Positions 1-7,103 of a DNA stretch of 7,553 nucleotides are shown piece by piece. Numbering within the stretch: the stretch's first letter is position 1; the number at the start of each line of letters is the position of its first letter. Both the position numbers and the translations under genes were made by a program. The DNA comes from Phycisphaerae bacterium (lineage in GTDB: Bacteria > Planctomycetota > Phycisphaerae > UBA1845): contig JAJDDU010000033.1 of NCBI GenBank assembly GCA_029260155.1, positions 1 to 7,553 of the forward strand, given 5' to 3'. Under the pieces are notes generated by a model. That model searched no databases and was not told the origin of the DNA. It worked only from the letters and a program-made list of their open reading frames with translations.

Positions 1-34
1 GCAGATCCATGGCACAGTAGCTCTTGAGATCCAT
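1..34 (-). CDS. 5' end of an unidentified gene, cut by window edge
   Basis: Only the first 11 codons are present, reading MDLKSYCAMDL from an ATG at 34-32. The start is supported by a strong Shine-Dalgarno sequence (AAAGGAG, about 6 nt upstream) and by a possible promoter at 123-149. The gene lies downstream of aacS on the same strand with a 127-bp gap, so it could be co-transcribed or have its own promoter. A short-chain dehydrogenase such as 3-hydroxybutyrate dehydrogenase often begins with an MDL-type N-terminus and would fit next to aacS, but 11 residues cannot decide this. A second in-frame ATG (10-8) has no visible ribosome binding site. Confidence 0.55.
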   Translation of the reverse strand, partial: MDLKSYCAMDL

Positions 35-79
35 CGGCGTCTCCTTTCCTGCTTCGGCCTAGCCGTTTTCCCGGATGCA

Positions 80-107
80 CACCGGCAAACGCTACCCGAT
101 GCCGGTG
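80..107. other. 8-bp inverted repeat (hairpin) in the leader of the left-edge gene
   Basis: The arms CACCGGCA (80-87) and TGCCGGTG (100-107) are perfect reverse complements around a 12-nt loop. Read on the minus strand the hairpin lies between aacS and the next start codon. No run of T follows it, so it is not a standard intrinsic terminator. It could be a leader structure or a weak processing or termination element. Confidence 0.4.
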
Positions 108-122
108 GGAGACGCCCTCGCT

Positions 123-149
123 ACTATATCTTCATTTTGCAAGTGTCAC
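123..149 (-). promoter_or_regulatory. Possible sigma70-like promoter for the left-edge gene
   Basis: On the minus strand GTGACA (149-144, 5 of 6 to TTGACA) and TATAGT (128-123, 5 of 6 to TATAAT) are separated by 15 nt, which is short for the usual 17. A start near 115 would give a leader of about 80 nt containing the 80-107 hairpin. Confidence 0.3.
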
Positions 150-160
150 TGTACTCTCCG

Positions 161-2104
<1,944 letters not shown>

Positions 2105-2145
2105 CGTTGTATCCCCGTTCCTGTTTCAATAGAGCCGTCAACCCG

Positions 2146-2174
2146 ATTCTGTCGCCGGCTCCCCTTACCGTCAA
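2146..2174 (-). promoter_or_regulatory. Sigma70-like promoter for aacS
   Basis: On the minus strand TTGACG (2174-2169, 5 of 6 to the -35 consensus) and CAGAAT (2151-2146, 4 of 6 to the -10 consensus) are separated by exactly 17 nt. Transcription would start near 2139, giving a leader of about 35 nt before the aacS ATG. Confidence 0.5.
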
Positions 2175-2190
2175 ATCGAATAGGATTGCT

Positions 2191-2215
2191 TGCAACCTTT
2201 CGGGCGGTCGGCGTA
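2191..2215 (+). promoter_or_regulatory. Candidate ECF-type (autoregulated) promoter of the sigma operon
   Basis: TGCAAC (2191-2196) is followed after 15 nt by CGTA (2212-2215). This resembles the AAC-containing -35 and CGTA-type -10 elements of several ECF sigma regulons (for example TGAAAC-N16-CGTA of Bacillus SigW). It lies 25 nt before the sigma-factor ATG, where an autoregulatory promoter would be expected. I see no good sigma70-like pair on this strand. The single-site match is short, so this is a proposal only. Confidence 0.35.
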
Positions 2216-2230
2216 AGTAGGGCTGCGAAC

Positions 2231-2235
2231 GGGAG
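2231..2235 (+). promoter_or_regulatory. Ribosome binding site that sets the sigma-factor start
   Basis: GGGAG lies 4 nt before the ATG at 2240. It decides the start, because the reading frame stays open far upstream (to 1694) through the divergent aacS gene and frame length alone would give a false N-terminal extension. Confidence 0.6.
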
Positions 2236-2239
2236 ACCG

Positions 2240-2773
2240 ATGACAGCTGAAGCGTTGATAACCAGGGCACTTGCGGGCGACGAAGCGGCGTTTGTCGGCA
2301 TCCTGGATCTGTTGGAGCAGCCGGTGTTCGCCTACATGCGGTGGCGGCGGGTGGAGCACGCTGATGCGGAAGATCTTACGCAGCAAGTGTTCGTGACGCT
2401 GCTTGAGCGCGGCCGCACTTTCGATCCGGGTGTTGGGTGTTTGCGGGGATTCGTCTTCGGGATCGCGCGGCGCGTGTGGTTGAAACACGCAGCCGCTCGT
2501 GGCAAGGCGGCTGCGTCGCTGCCGGAAGGACTGATCGATGAGCGGCTGGACTCGCCCGAGGGCCGGGTTGTTCGCGAGGAACGTCGGGCGGCTGTCACGC
2601 GGGCGATGGATGCTCTGCCGGATACTGCACGAGAGGTTCTGTCGCTTCGGATCCATCATAACTTGTCCTTGAAAGACATCGCCGAGGCGATGCAGATGCC
2701 CCTGAACAGCGTAAAGAGCCATCTGTTTCGGGCGCGGTCGCAATTGCGCGACAGCATCGCCAACGAAGTTTAG
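2240..2773 (+). CDS. ECF-type RNA polymerase sigma factor
   Basis: The 177-aa product has the two-domain plan of extracytoplasmic function sigma-70 factors: region 2 (about residues 18-85, with DAEDLTQQVFVTLLE at 42-56 and the RGFVFGIARRVW promoter-melting segment at 69-80), a short linker, and region 4 (about 115-172). The region 4 helix-turn-helix spans LSLKDIAEAMQMPLNSVKSHLFRAR (142-166). Regions 1 and 3 are absent, as usual for this class. It should direct core RNA polymerase to a small set of stress or envelope promoters. It is followed after 19 bp by an anti-sigma factor gene, so the two are almost certainly a regulatory pair. The start is chosen by the GGGAG site and by agreement with the usual N-terminus; upstream frame extension overlaps the divergent aacS start. 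The exact ECF group cannot be assigned by eye. Confidence 0.92.
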   Translation: MTAEALITRALAGDEAAFVGILDLLEQPVFAYMRWRRVEHADAEDLTQQVFVTLLERGRTFDPGVGCLRGFVFGIARRVWLKHAAARGKAAASLPEGLIDERLDSPEGRVVREERRAAVTRAMDALPDTAREVLSLRIHHNLSLKDIAEAMQMPLNSVKSHLFRARSQLRDSIANEV

Positions 2774-2792
2774 TTGGCTAAGGGTTTGTAAG

Positions 2793-3284
2793 ATGAAATG
2801 CGAAAACGTTCACCCGCTGCTGTATCGTCTTCTGGAGGATCGTCTGTTGGCCGAAGACGCCGAGACGGTTCGCGAACATGTGGATCAGTGTTCGTCTTGT
2901 CGCGGGCGGTTCGAGCGAATCGCCGTGTTGGACGAATCGTCGCTCGATGCTGCGGGTGAACGGCCCTCTGCGCAACTGCGTCCAGCTTTGCTGGCGGCGT
3001 ATCGGCGACATATGGCGGTGGAGGCTGCTTCGCGGTCTCGGTGGTGGGGGCGCATTGGTGGAATGCGTCGGGCTGCCGCGATTGGACTGGTCGCGTTTGT
3101 CTCCGCCGGCGGCACTTGGCTGACGTTGCGTGAGGGCAAACAAACGCCCGTTCAATTGCCCGTTGTCACAGCGACGCAGCCGAATCTGGATGGCTTGTTT
3201 CCCATGTTGCTCAGCGACTCTTTCACGATTGTACACGAGGACGGCCGCGTGCAACGCGGCTCGCGTACTCAGATAGTTCAATAG
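2793..3284 (+). CDS. Zinc-binding membrane anti-sigma factor (ZAS type)
   Basis: The 163-aa protein begins with a compact zinc-binding anti-sigma domain (residues 1-45) containing the H-x3-C-x2-C signature at H29, C33 and C36. C3 lies 26 residues before the His, giving a plausible fourth ligand. A basic and Gly/Ser linker leads to one hydrophobic segment (about 93-112), predicted to span the inner membrane. The final 50 residues would lie outside the cytoplasm, where they could sense an envelope signal or be cut by a protease. The domain normally sequesters its partner sigma factor, here encoded 19 bp upstream. The ATG at 2793 follows AAGGG with an 8-nt gap. The next gene starts 27 bp after the stop, suggesting a three-gene operon. 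The assignment as an anti-sigma factor rests on the zinc motif, membrane segment and gene order. Confidence 0.87.
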   Translation: MKCENVHPLLYRLLEDRLLAEDAETVREHVDQCSSCRGRFERIAVLDESSLDAAGERPSAQLRPALLAAYRRHMAVEAASRSRWWGRIGGMRRAAAIGLVAFVSAGGTWLTLREGKQTPVQLPVVTATQPNLDGLFPMLLSDSFTIVHEDGRVQRGSRTQIVQ

Positions 3285-3297
3285 TCATACGTGGTTT

Positions 3298-3302
3298 GGA
3301 GG
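3298..3302 (+). promoter_or_regulatory. Ribosome binding site that sets the start of the secreted operon protein
   Basis: GGAGG lies 9 nt before the ATG at 3312. This rules against the earlier in-frame GTG at 3291, which sits before the site and would add MVWRYSE ahead of the signal peptide. Confidence 0.7.
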
Positions 3303-3311
3303 TATTCCGAG

Positions 3312-4241
3312 ATGATGAACATGAGGAACCTTTGGGTCGTATCCGTTGTCTTGCAGTTGATTGTTCCGATTGCTGCGCTCGCTCAGTATCCGGCTGATTT
3401 CGAAGCCAAGCTACGGCAGCTCGCCGCGTCGGATCCCGATCTCGCTCAGGCCCTCCTGCGACAATCCGCCGCAGCCGGCACGCTGACGTACTCGCGGCAG
3501 GATCTGGTTGACCACCTGATGATCGAAATGAATCAGTACCGACTCTCACCGGACCCCGCCGCGCTGTACACGAAGGAATCGGGGGGACGTGCGTCCGTTC
3601 CGTCGTTGCTTAGTTCCGGTATCAACTGGATCGACAAGGGCACGGGCGAATCTGTGTGGTTGACCTTCGACGCTTCGACTGAGTTGTTGGCCCATGGGCA
3701 GTTGATTTTGGACTTGACGATCGAAGCCGATGGCGCCCCGCCGGCTGTCACGCGGCATGTTTTCGAGAACCTCGCCCCGGTGTCGGTGGTGCTCCGTACG
3801 TTGCCTGACGGGACGAAGCACGTCGTACAGTTTACGCCGATCATCGAGCCCAAGCAGACTTCGGTCGAGTTCAGCCACAACATTTCGCTCGAACAGGCAG
3901 TTCTTCTCGCTGGCCGTGATTTTGCCGGGGTATTCAGCCAGTCCGGTCCGATCGTGGGCATCACTAGCTCCAAGGCGAAGATGGGATTCGAGTTCGGACT
4001 GAGGCCGTTCGCGGACGCGAAGCCCATCGGTCGGACGGACGGGCGGTCCATTCGCTTTGACTATGACGGAGTGAGCTACAGGTTGTACAGCACTGAAGCA
4101 ATCACCGTGCCTGGGCCTGAAGGAACTTGGTGGAATGTCTATGTGCGCGGCTGGCCGATCGAGGCGCTCGGCACGGGGACCCACGTCAAGATGTACGATA
4201 CGTTGCTCATTCAGGAAGCGATGGAATCGATGTCGCGGTAG
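3312..4241 (+). CDS. Secreted protein of unknown function in the sigma-factor operon
   Basis: I do not recognise the family. The 309-aa product has a clear Sec signal peptide: a short basic start (R5), a hydrophobic core (about 7-21) and an ALA-Q cleavage site after residue 24. The mature part has a helical-looking N-terminal region (25-80, with DFEAKLRQL and DLVDHLMIEMNQYR) followed by a mostly beta-rich region with several amphipathic strands (115-190 and 220-290) and a WWNVYVRGWP stretch (273-282). It contains no cysteine and no later membrane segment, so it should be a soluble periplasmic or exported protein. Its place 27 bp behind an anti-sigma gene suggests it is co-regulated with, or acts in, the same envelope response. 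The next two ATGs (3315 and 3321) are possible alternative starts. No function should be assigned. Confidence 0.8.
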   Translation: MMNMRNLWVVSVVLQLIVPIAALAQYPADFEAKLRQLAASDPDLAQALLRQSAAAGTLTYSRQDLVDHLMIEMNQYRLSPDPAALYTKESGGRASVPSLLSSGINWIDKGTGESVWLTFDASTELLAHGQLILDLTIEADGAPPAVTRHVFENLAPVSVVLRTLPDGTKHVVQFTPIIEPKQTSVEFSHNISLEQAVLLAGRDFAGVFSQSGPIVGITSSKAKMGFEFGLRPFADAKPIGRTDGRSIRFDYDGVSYRLYSTEAITVPGPEGTWWNVYVRGWPIEALGTGTHVKMYDTLLIQEAMESMSR

Positions 4242-4265
4242 AACTGACAGAATCTGAGTCTTCTA

Positions 4266-4343
4266 TCATTGGATGTATTGCGAGGAATCTTGCTGGATCC
4301 TATTCCGGCGAGATTCCTCGTCGCTTCGCTCTGTCGGAATGAC
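4266..4343. repeat. Palindromic short interspersed-type repeat with a 16-bp hairpin
   Basis: The core arms 4281-4296 and 4305-4320 pair over 16 positions around an 8-nt loop (ATCCTATT). Fourteen pairs are Watson-Crick and two are G-U in plus-strand RNA; in minus-strand RNA those two become A-C mismatches. The outer parts also mirror each other in length and ends: TCATT at 4266-4270 and AATGA at 4338-4342. The right half, read on the minus strand, contains GTCATTCCGAC, GAGCGAAGCGA and CGAGGAATCT. I recall a very similar sequence as an abundant dispersed repeat in genomes of several bacterial phyla. It lies 24 bp after the sigma operon stop and could stabilise or end that transcript, though no T-run follows. 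Confidence 0.7.
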
Positions 4344-4350
4344 GGGCGCG

Positions 4351-4475
4351 TCAGGCTGGGGCGCGGCGCATCGGTTGGCGTTGCCGTGAGGTGAGCGACC
4401 GCCATACCCAATCGAGCAGTCCAAATCAATATCGCATCAGCCACCGGGTGTCGTCGCCACCGTGTTCAACTGAAG
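4351..4475 (-). pseudogene. Decayed C-terminal remnant of a DUF418 membrane protein gene
   Basis: Read on the minus strand, 4449-4390 gives TRWLMRY*FGLLDWVWRSLT. This aligns without gaps to residues 393-412 of the intact DUF418 protein in this window, with 12 of 20 identical, including the W-L-x-R, FG and WxWRSLT positions typical of the family's C-terminus. The stop is a TGA at 4428-4426. Over these codons about 45 of 61 bases match, and many differences are synonymous third-base changes, as expected if both were once coding. A further LQL match (4475-4467) lies upstream but is out of register by 8 nt, a frameshift. The tail runs to a TGA at 4353-4351. Nothing of the roughly 390 residues before this is recognisable, so the gene is truncated and dead. 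Confidence 0.75.
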
Positions 4476-4527
4476 AACAGACCCGCCCCGCGGTCGATTT
4501 GGTGTAGCTTGCGTATGGTCTTCGCGG

Positions 4528-4533
4528 TACAAT
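4528..4533 (+). promoter_or_regulatory. Possible -10 element for the propeller gene
   Basis: TACAAT matches 5 of 6 bases of TATAAT and lies 21 bp before the GTG start. I see no convincing -35 at 16-18 nt upstream. A start near 4540 would leave a short leader holding the AGGAG ribosome binding site (4544-4548). Confidence 0.35.
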
Positions 4534-4554
4534 GAGAGATGTCAGGAGAATGAC

Positions 4555-5634
4555 GTGTCACCTGCAAGACTGATCACAAGCATAGCCCTCACGCTTACCT
4601 TCGCAGTGTCCACAGCCAACGGGCAGAAGATGTACTGGACGAACATGTTCGCGCACAAGATCCAGCGTGCACATCTGGATGGATCGAACGTCGAAGACCT
4701 GGTCGTGATGGATGGGACCGGTCCCACGGGCCTCGCCCTCGACTTGACCGGGGGCAAGCTCTATTGGACCGATATCATCACACGACGCATTCGGCGCGCA
4801 GATCTCGATGGATCGAACATCGAACAGCTTTATACCACGCAGGTCTTTTTGCCATATGCCATTGCGATCGACTCAGACGAAGGGAAGATGTACTGGGCTG
4901 AAGCCCACGAGGCCATTCGTCGTGCCAACCTGGATGGTAGCATCGTAGAGGACGTTATCACAGACGAAGTTGGTCAAATCGGTCAGTCCCTTGCGTTGGA
5001 TCTAGACGCGGACATGGTGTTCTGGGCGGACGTCGGAGCGTACGAGATTCGACGTGCCGACTTTACCGGCGCGGGTTTGGAGACGGTGGTATCGACAGAT
5101 GACAATGGGGCGCTAGGGATTGCCATCGATTCTGAAGGCGGAAACGTGTATTGGACGCAGGGGATGGGCGAGCGGCGAATAACGAGGGCCATTTTGGATG
5201 GATCGAATATCGAGGAGCTGATAACAGTGCAGTTGGAGTTTCCGATTGGTATCGCATTAGATGTTCGCGGAGGCAAAATATACTGGGCGGATTACCTTGC
5301 GGGCAAGATCCAGCGGGCGAATATCGAGATTCCGCCGGGAGACGCTCCCGATCGTCGGTCGGACATTGAGGACTTAGTGACCGGTCTCAATAGGCCGGTT
5401 GGGGTCGCGCTTGACCTGACCTGCCCGGTGTCAGGTGACGGAAACGCTGACTCCGAAGTTGATCTTGCTGACGTCGGCGCGATGCAACGGTGCTTTACCG
5501 GCGCAATTGGCCCGGTGATGCCGTTCGCGTACGCATCTTCTTGCCGCTGCCTGGACGCCGACGAGGACGGCGACTTCGTCCTGGGAGACTACGCGGCTTT
5601 CCTTGATGCCATGATCGCAGAGCCTGTTCCGTAG
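4555..5634 (+). CDS. Secreted six-bladed YWTD beta-propeller protein with dockerin-like C-terminus
   Basis: The 359-aa product starts with a signal peptide (1-23, cleavage near ANG-Q). Six YWTD/LDL-receptor class B repeats follow, with the YW/FW core at residues 27, 70, 113, 156, 199 and 243: a constant 43-residue step except for 44 at the end. Six is the count needed to close one YWTD propeller, and the last PVGVALDL strand can pair with the N-terminal MYWTN. Residues 290-353 form a dockerin-like tail with two calcium loops of the form DxNxDxxVDxxD (295-306) and DxDxDGxxxxxD (334-345), and cysteines at 290, 313, 330 and 332. Such tails may anchor or sort exported planctomycete proteins; this is inference. 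The start is GTG with AGGAG 6 nt upstream; the ATG at 4550 is in another frame. A binding or structural role outside the cell is likely, but the ligand is unknown. Confidence 0.88.
   Translation: MSPARLITSIALTLTFAVSTANGQKMYWTNMFAHKIQRAHLDGSNVEDLVVMDGTGPTGLALDLTGGKLYWTDIITRRIRRADLDGSNIEQLYTTQVFLPYAIAIDSDEGKMYWAEAHEAIRRANLDGSIVEDVITDEVGQIGQSLALDLDADMVFWADVGAYEIRRADFTGAGLETVVSTDDNGALGIAIDSEGGNVYWTQGMGERRITRAILDGSNIEELITVQLEFPIGIALDVRGGKIYWADYLAGKIQRANIEIPPGDAPDRRSDIEDLVTGLNRPVGVALDLTCPVSGDGNADSEVDLADVGAMQRCFTGAIGPVMPFAYASSCRCLDADEDGDFVLGDYAAFLDAMIAEPVP
4627..5415 (+). repeat. Coding tandem repeats, period 129 bp (six propeller blades)
   Basis: Six imperfect in-frame units spaced 129 bp apart (132 bp for the last step) encode the YWTD blades. 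DNA-level similarity is strongest around the LDGSN(I/V)E codons, where CTGGATGGATCGAA-like sequence recurs near 4674, 4803 and 5196. The units have otherwise diverged, so expansion is old rather than recent. Confidence 0.75.
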
Positions 5635-5688
5635 CAATGACGTGAGGACGGTCTGCGGAGTTCTGATGGTCGCGCTGCCCACTAACAA
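5635..5688. other. Convergent intergenic gap
   Basis: This 54-bp gap separates the 3' ends of the propeller gene and the DUF418 gene. I see no stable hairpin with a T-run in either direction, so no intrinsic terminator is called. Confidence 0.5.
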
Positions 5689-6954
5689 CTAAATGCGCTC
5701 TGACCCCAGTGTGCCGTAGGTTAGTGATCGCCATGCCCACTCAAGCGGGCCAAATCGGAATCGCGATAGCCACAGGGGGGAGTACCACAGTTGAAGCGCG
5801 GCGATGGCGAGCACTATGAGAAGTTGGCCCAGCCGATCGACGCGGCCGAACAAGCCGAAGCCGTGGCCGTAGAACAGCGTGGTGCAAATCACTGAGTGCA
5901 TGATGTAGTTGGTAAACGCCATCCGCCCGACAGCCCCGAACCTGTACTTGAATGCGCGGAGCCCGTTCGATTGGCAGGCCAACATGATGACGCCGATCCA
6001 CGCGAACGCGACGAATAGACTCCCCGCGTAGTTAAACAACCCCGCTGGTCCCATGCCCTGCGCCATGTCCCAACCGCCCGCGTTGTTGAAACGGATGCCG
6101 TACGCGGTAATCGGCAGACCGCAGCCGAATCCGAGGACGATTGCGGCTACATAGAATCCCTTGGATTTCGCGGCCGAGAAGACACCGCTCTTGAACAGTG
6201 CCATCCCGAGCAACATCACTCCGAGGATGCGCCATCCGAAGAAGATAAGAAAGCCGAACATTTGCGTCCACGACTTGAATCGTACGGGGAGGTGCTCGAA
6301 GTAGCCGCCGCGATAGGCCTCTTCCTCCACTTGAATCGCCTCGGGCGACGGTGCCCACATCGTCTGCATCTCCTGCAACTCCTCGGGCGGCATGTGCTCC
6401 ATGAAAGATGGAAAGCCGAGCATGAACAGAGAGGCAATGCACAGCAGCACGAACCCCACGATCACGAGCAGCACTACTCCTCGGCGGCGGAACAAGAACG
6501 CCGCCATCCCGCAGATGGCATAGAGCATCAGGATGTCCCCGTGCCACAGAAACACGCCGTGCAGACAACCGAACATCAGCATCCATCCCATGCGGCGGTA
6601 GTGGATGCCGGCTGATCGGCCTGTCCGCTCGGTTGCGCGCGACGTCATGAGGACGATGCCCGCGCCGAACAGCGCCGAGAATATCGTGATGAACTTGCCG
6701 TCGGCCAGCAGGTGGTTGATGGACCACAGAACGAAGTTCAGCGTGCCCTCGTTCTTGTAGGAAGTGGGGTTCATGTAGGCGCAGAACGGCATGGCGTAGG
6801 CCTGCATGTTCATCAGCAAGACGCCGCACAGCGCGAACCCGCGGAGAACATCGATGCTGTCGATTCGCTCGCCGCCCGTTACGGGTGCGGCCAACGCCGG
6901 TGAGAGTGACTCACTGGTCTCAGATCCTGGTTGTTGCGAATCGCTTGCGCTCAT
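5689..6954 (-). CDS. DUF418 family (YeiB-like) multi-pass membrane protein
   Basis: The 421-aa product is an integral membrane protein with about eight to ten hydrophobic segments. After a polar N-terminal tail (1-30), the family's N-terminal signature appears as RIDSIDVLRGFALCGVLLMNM (30-50). Next come FSALFGAGIVL (92-102) and a loop rich in E and P (about 185-225). The C-terminal DUF418 domain (about 228-415) contains GRMAFTNYIMHSVI (343-356) and SPLWLSRFRFGPLEWAWRSLTYG (392-414). The length and motif order match complete family members. Members are called putative transporters or acyltransferase-like proteins, but I know of no firm function. The ATG at 6954-6952 has GGAG 8 nt upstream. The gene converges on the propeller gene and diverges from folE. 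A second, broken copy of its 3' end lies at 4351-4475. Confidence 0.93.
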   Translation of the reverse strand: MSASDSQQPGSETSESLSPALAAPVTGGERIDSIDVLRGFALCGVLLMNMQAYAMPFCAYMNPTSYKNEGTLNFVLWSINHLLADGKFITIFSALFGAGIVLMTSRATERTGRSAGIHYRRMGWMLMFGCLHGVFLWHGDILMLYAICGMAAFLFRRRGVVLLVIVGFVLLCIASLFMLGFPSFMEHMPPEELQEMQTMWAPSPEAIQVEEEAYRGGYFEHLPVRFKSWTQMFGFLIFFGWRILGVMLLGMALFKSGVFSAAKSKGFYVAAIVLGFGCGLPITAYGIRFNNAGGWDMAQGMGPAGLFNYAGSLFVAFAWIGVIMLACQSNGLRAFKYRFGAVGRMAFTNYIMHSVICTTLFYGHGFGLFGRVDRLGQLLIVLAIAALQLWYSPLWLSRFRFGPLEWAWRSLTYGTLGSERI

Positions 6955-6979
6955 GGCTCATTCTCCGCCCGTTGGGCGT

Positions 6980-7009
6980 GGTATACCGCAAGTTCATGCC
7001 CAGATGCAA
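6980..7009 (-). promoter_or_regulatory. Possible promoter for the DUF418 gene
   Basis: On the minus strand TTGCAT (7009-7004, 3 of 6) and TATACC (6985-6980, 4 of 6) are separated by 18 nt, giving a start near 6973 and a leader of about 20 nt that contains the GGAG ribosome binding site. The match is modest. Confidence 0.3.
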
Positions 7010-7068
7010 GCGACCGGGACGAAGGCGGACATTTTGCCTTTTTGGGGGGGGCTCGCAGATTGCCCGTT

Positions 7069-7097
7069 TTGCACGGTGAGGTTGCGGTCGGTAGAAT
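7069..7097 (+). promoter_or_regulatory. Candidate folE promoter giving a leaderless transcript
   Basis: TTGCAC (7069-7074) and TAGAAT (7092-7097, 5 of 6 to TATAAT) are separated by 17 nt. Transcription would start about 7 nt after the -10, which is the A of the folE ATG at 7104. The lack of a Shine-Dalgarno sequence before that ATG agrees with this. Confidence 0.4.
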
Positions 7098-7103
7098 CTG
7101 GGC

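Noticed and set aside
80..107. Intrinsic terminator after aacS
   Set aside because: The hairpin is real but no T-run follows it on the minus strand, and it is closer to the next gene's leader than to the aacS stop.
3242..3260. Short CCGCG/CGCGG inverted repeat near the anti-sigma 3' end
   Set aside because: It has only five pairs, lies inside coding sequence and has no T-run, so it is likely chance in GC-rich DNA.
3291..3311. GTG start at 3291 for the secreted operon protein
   Set aside because: The GGAGG site at 3298-3302 lies inside this stretch and serves the ATG at 3312, which also gives a normal signal peptide.
4211..4444. 77-codon open frame on the minus strand in the 4242-4554 gap
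   Set aside because: It runs out of frame across the DUF418 remnant and through the palindromic repeat and overlaps the preceding gene's 3' end, so it is chance coding.
6032..6829. 265-codon minus-strand frame inside the DUF418 gene
   Set aside because: It is a shifted frame of the DUF418 gene on the same strand, with arginine-rich composition and no membrane pattern.
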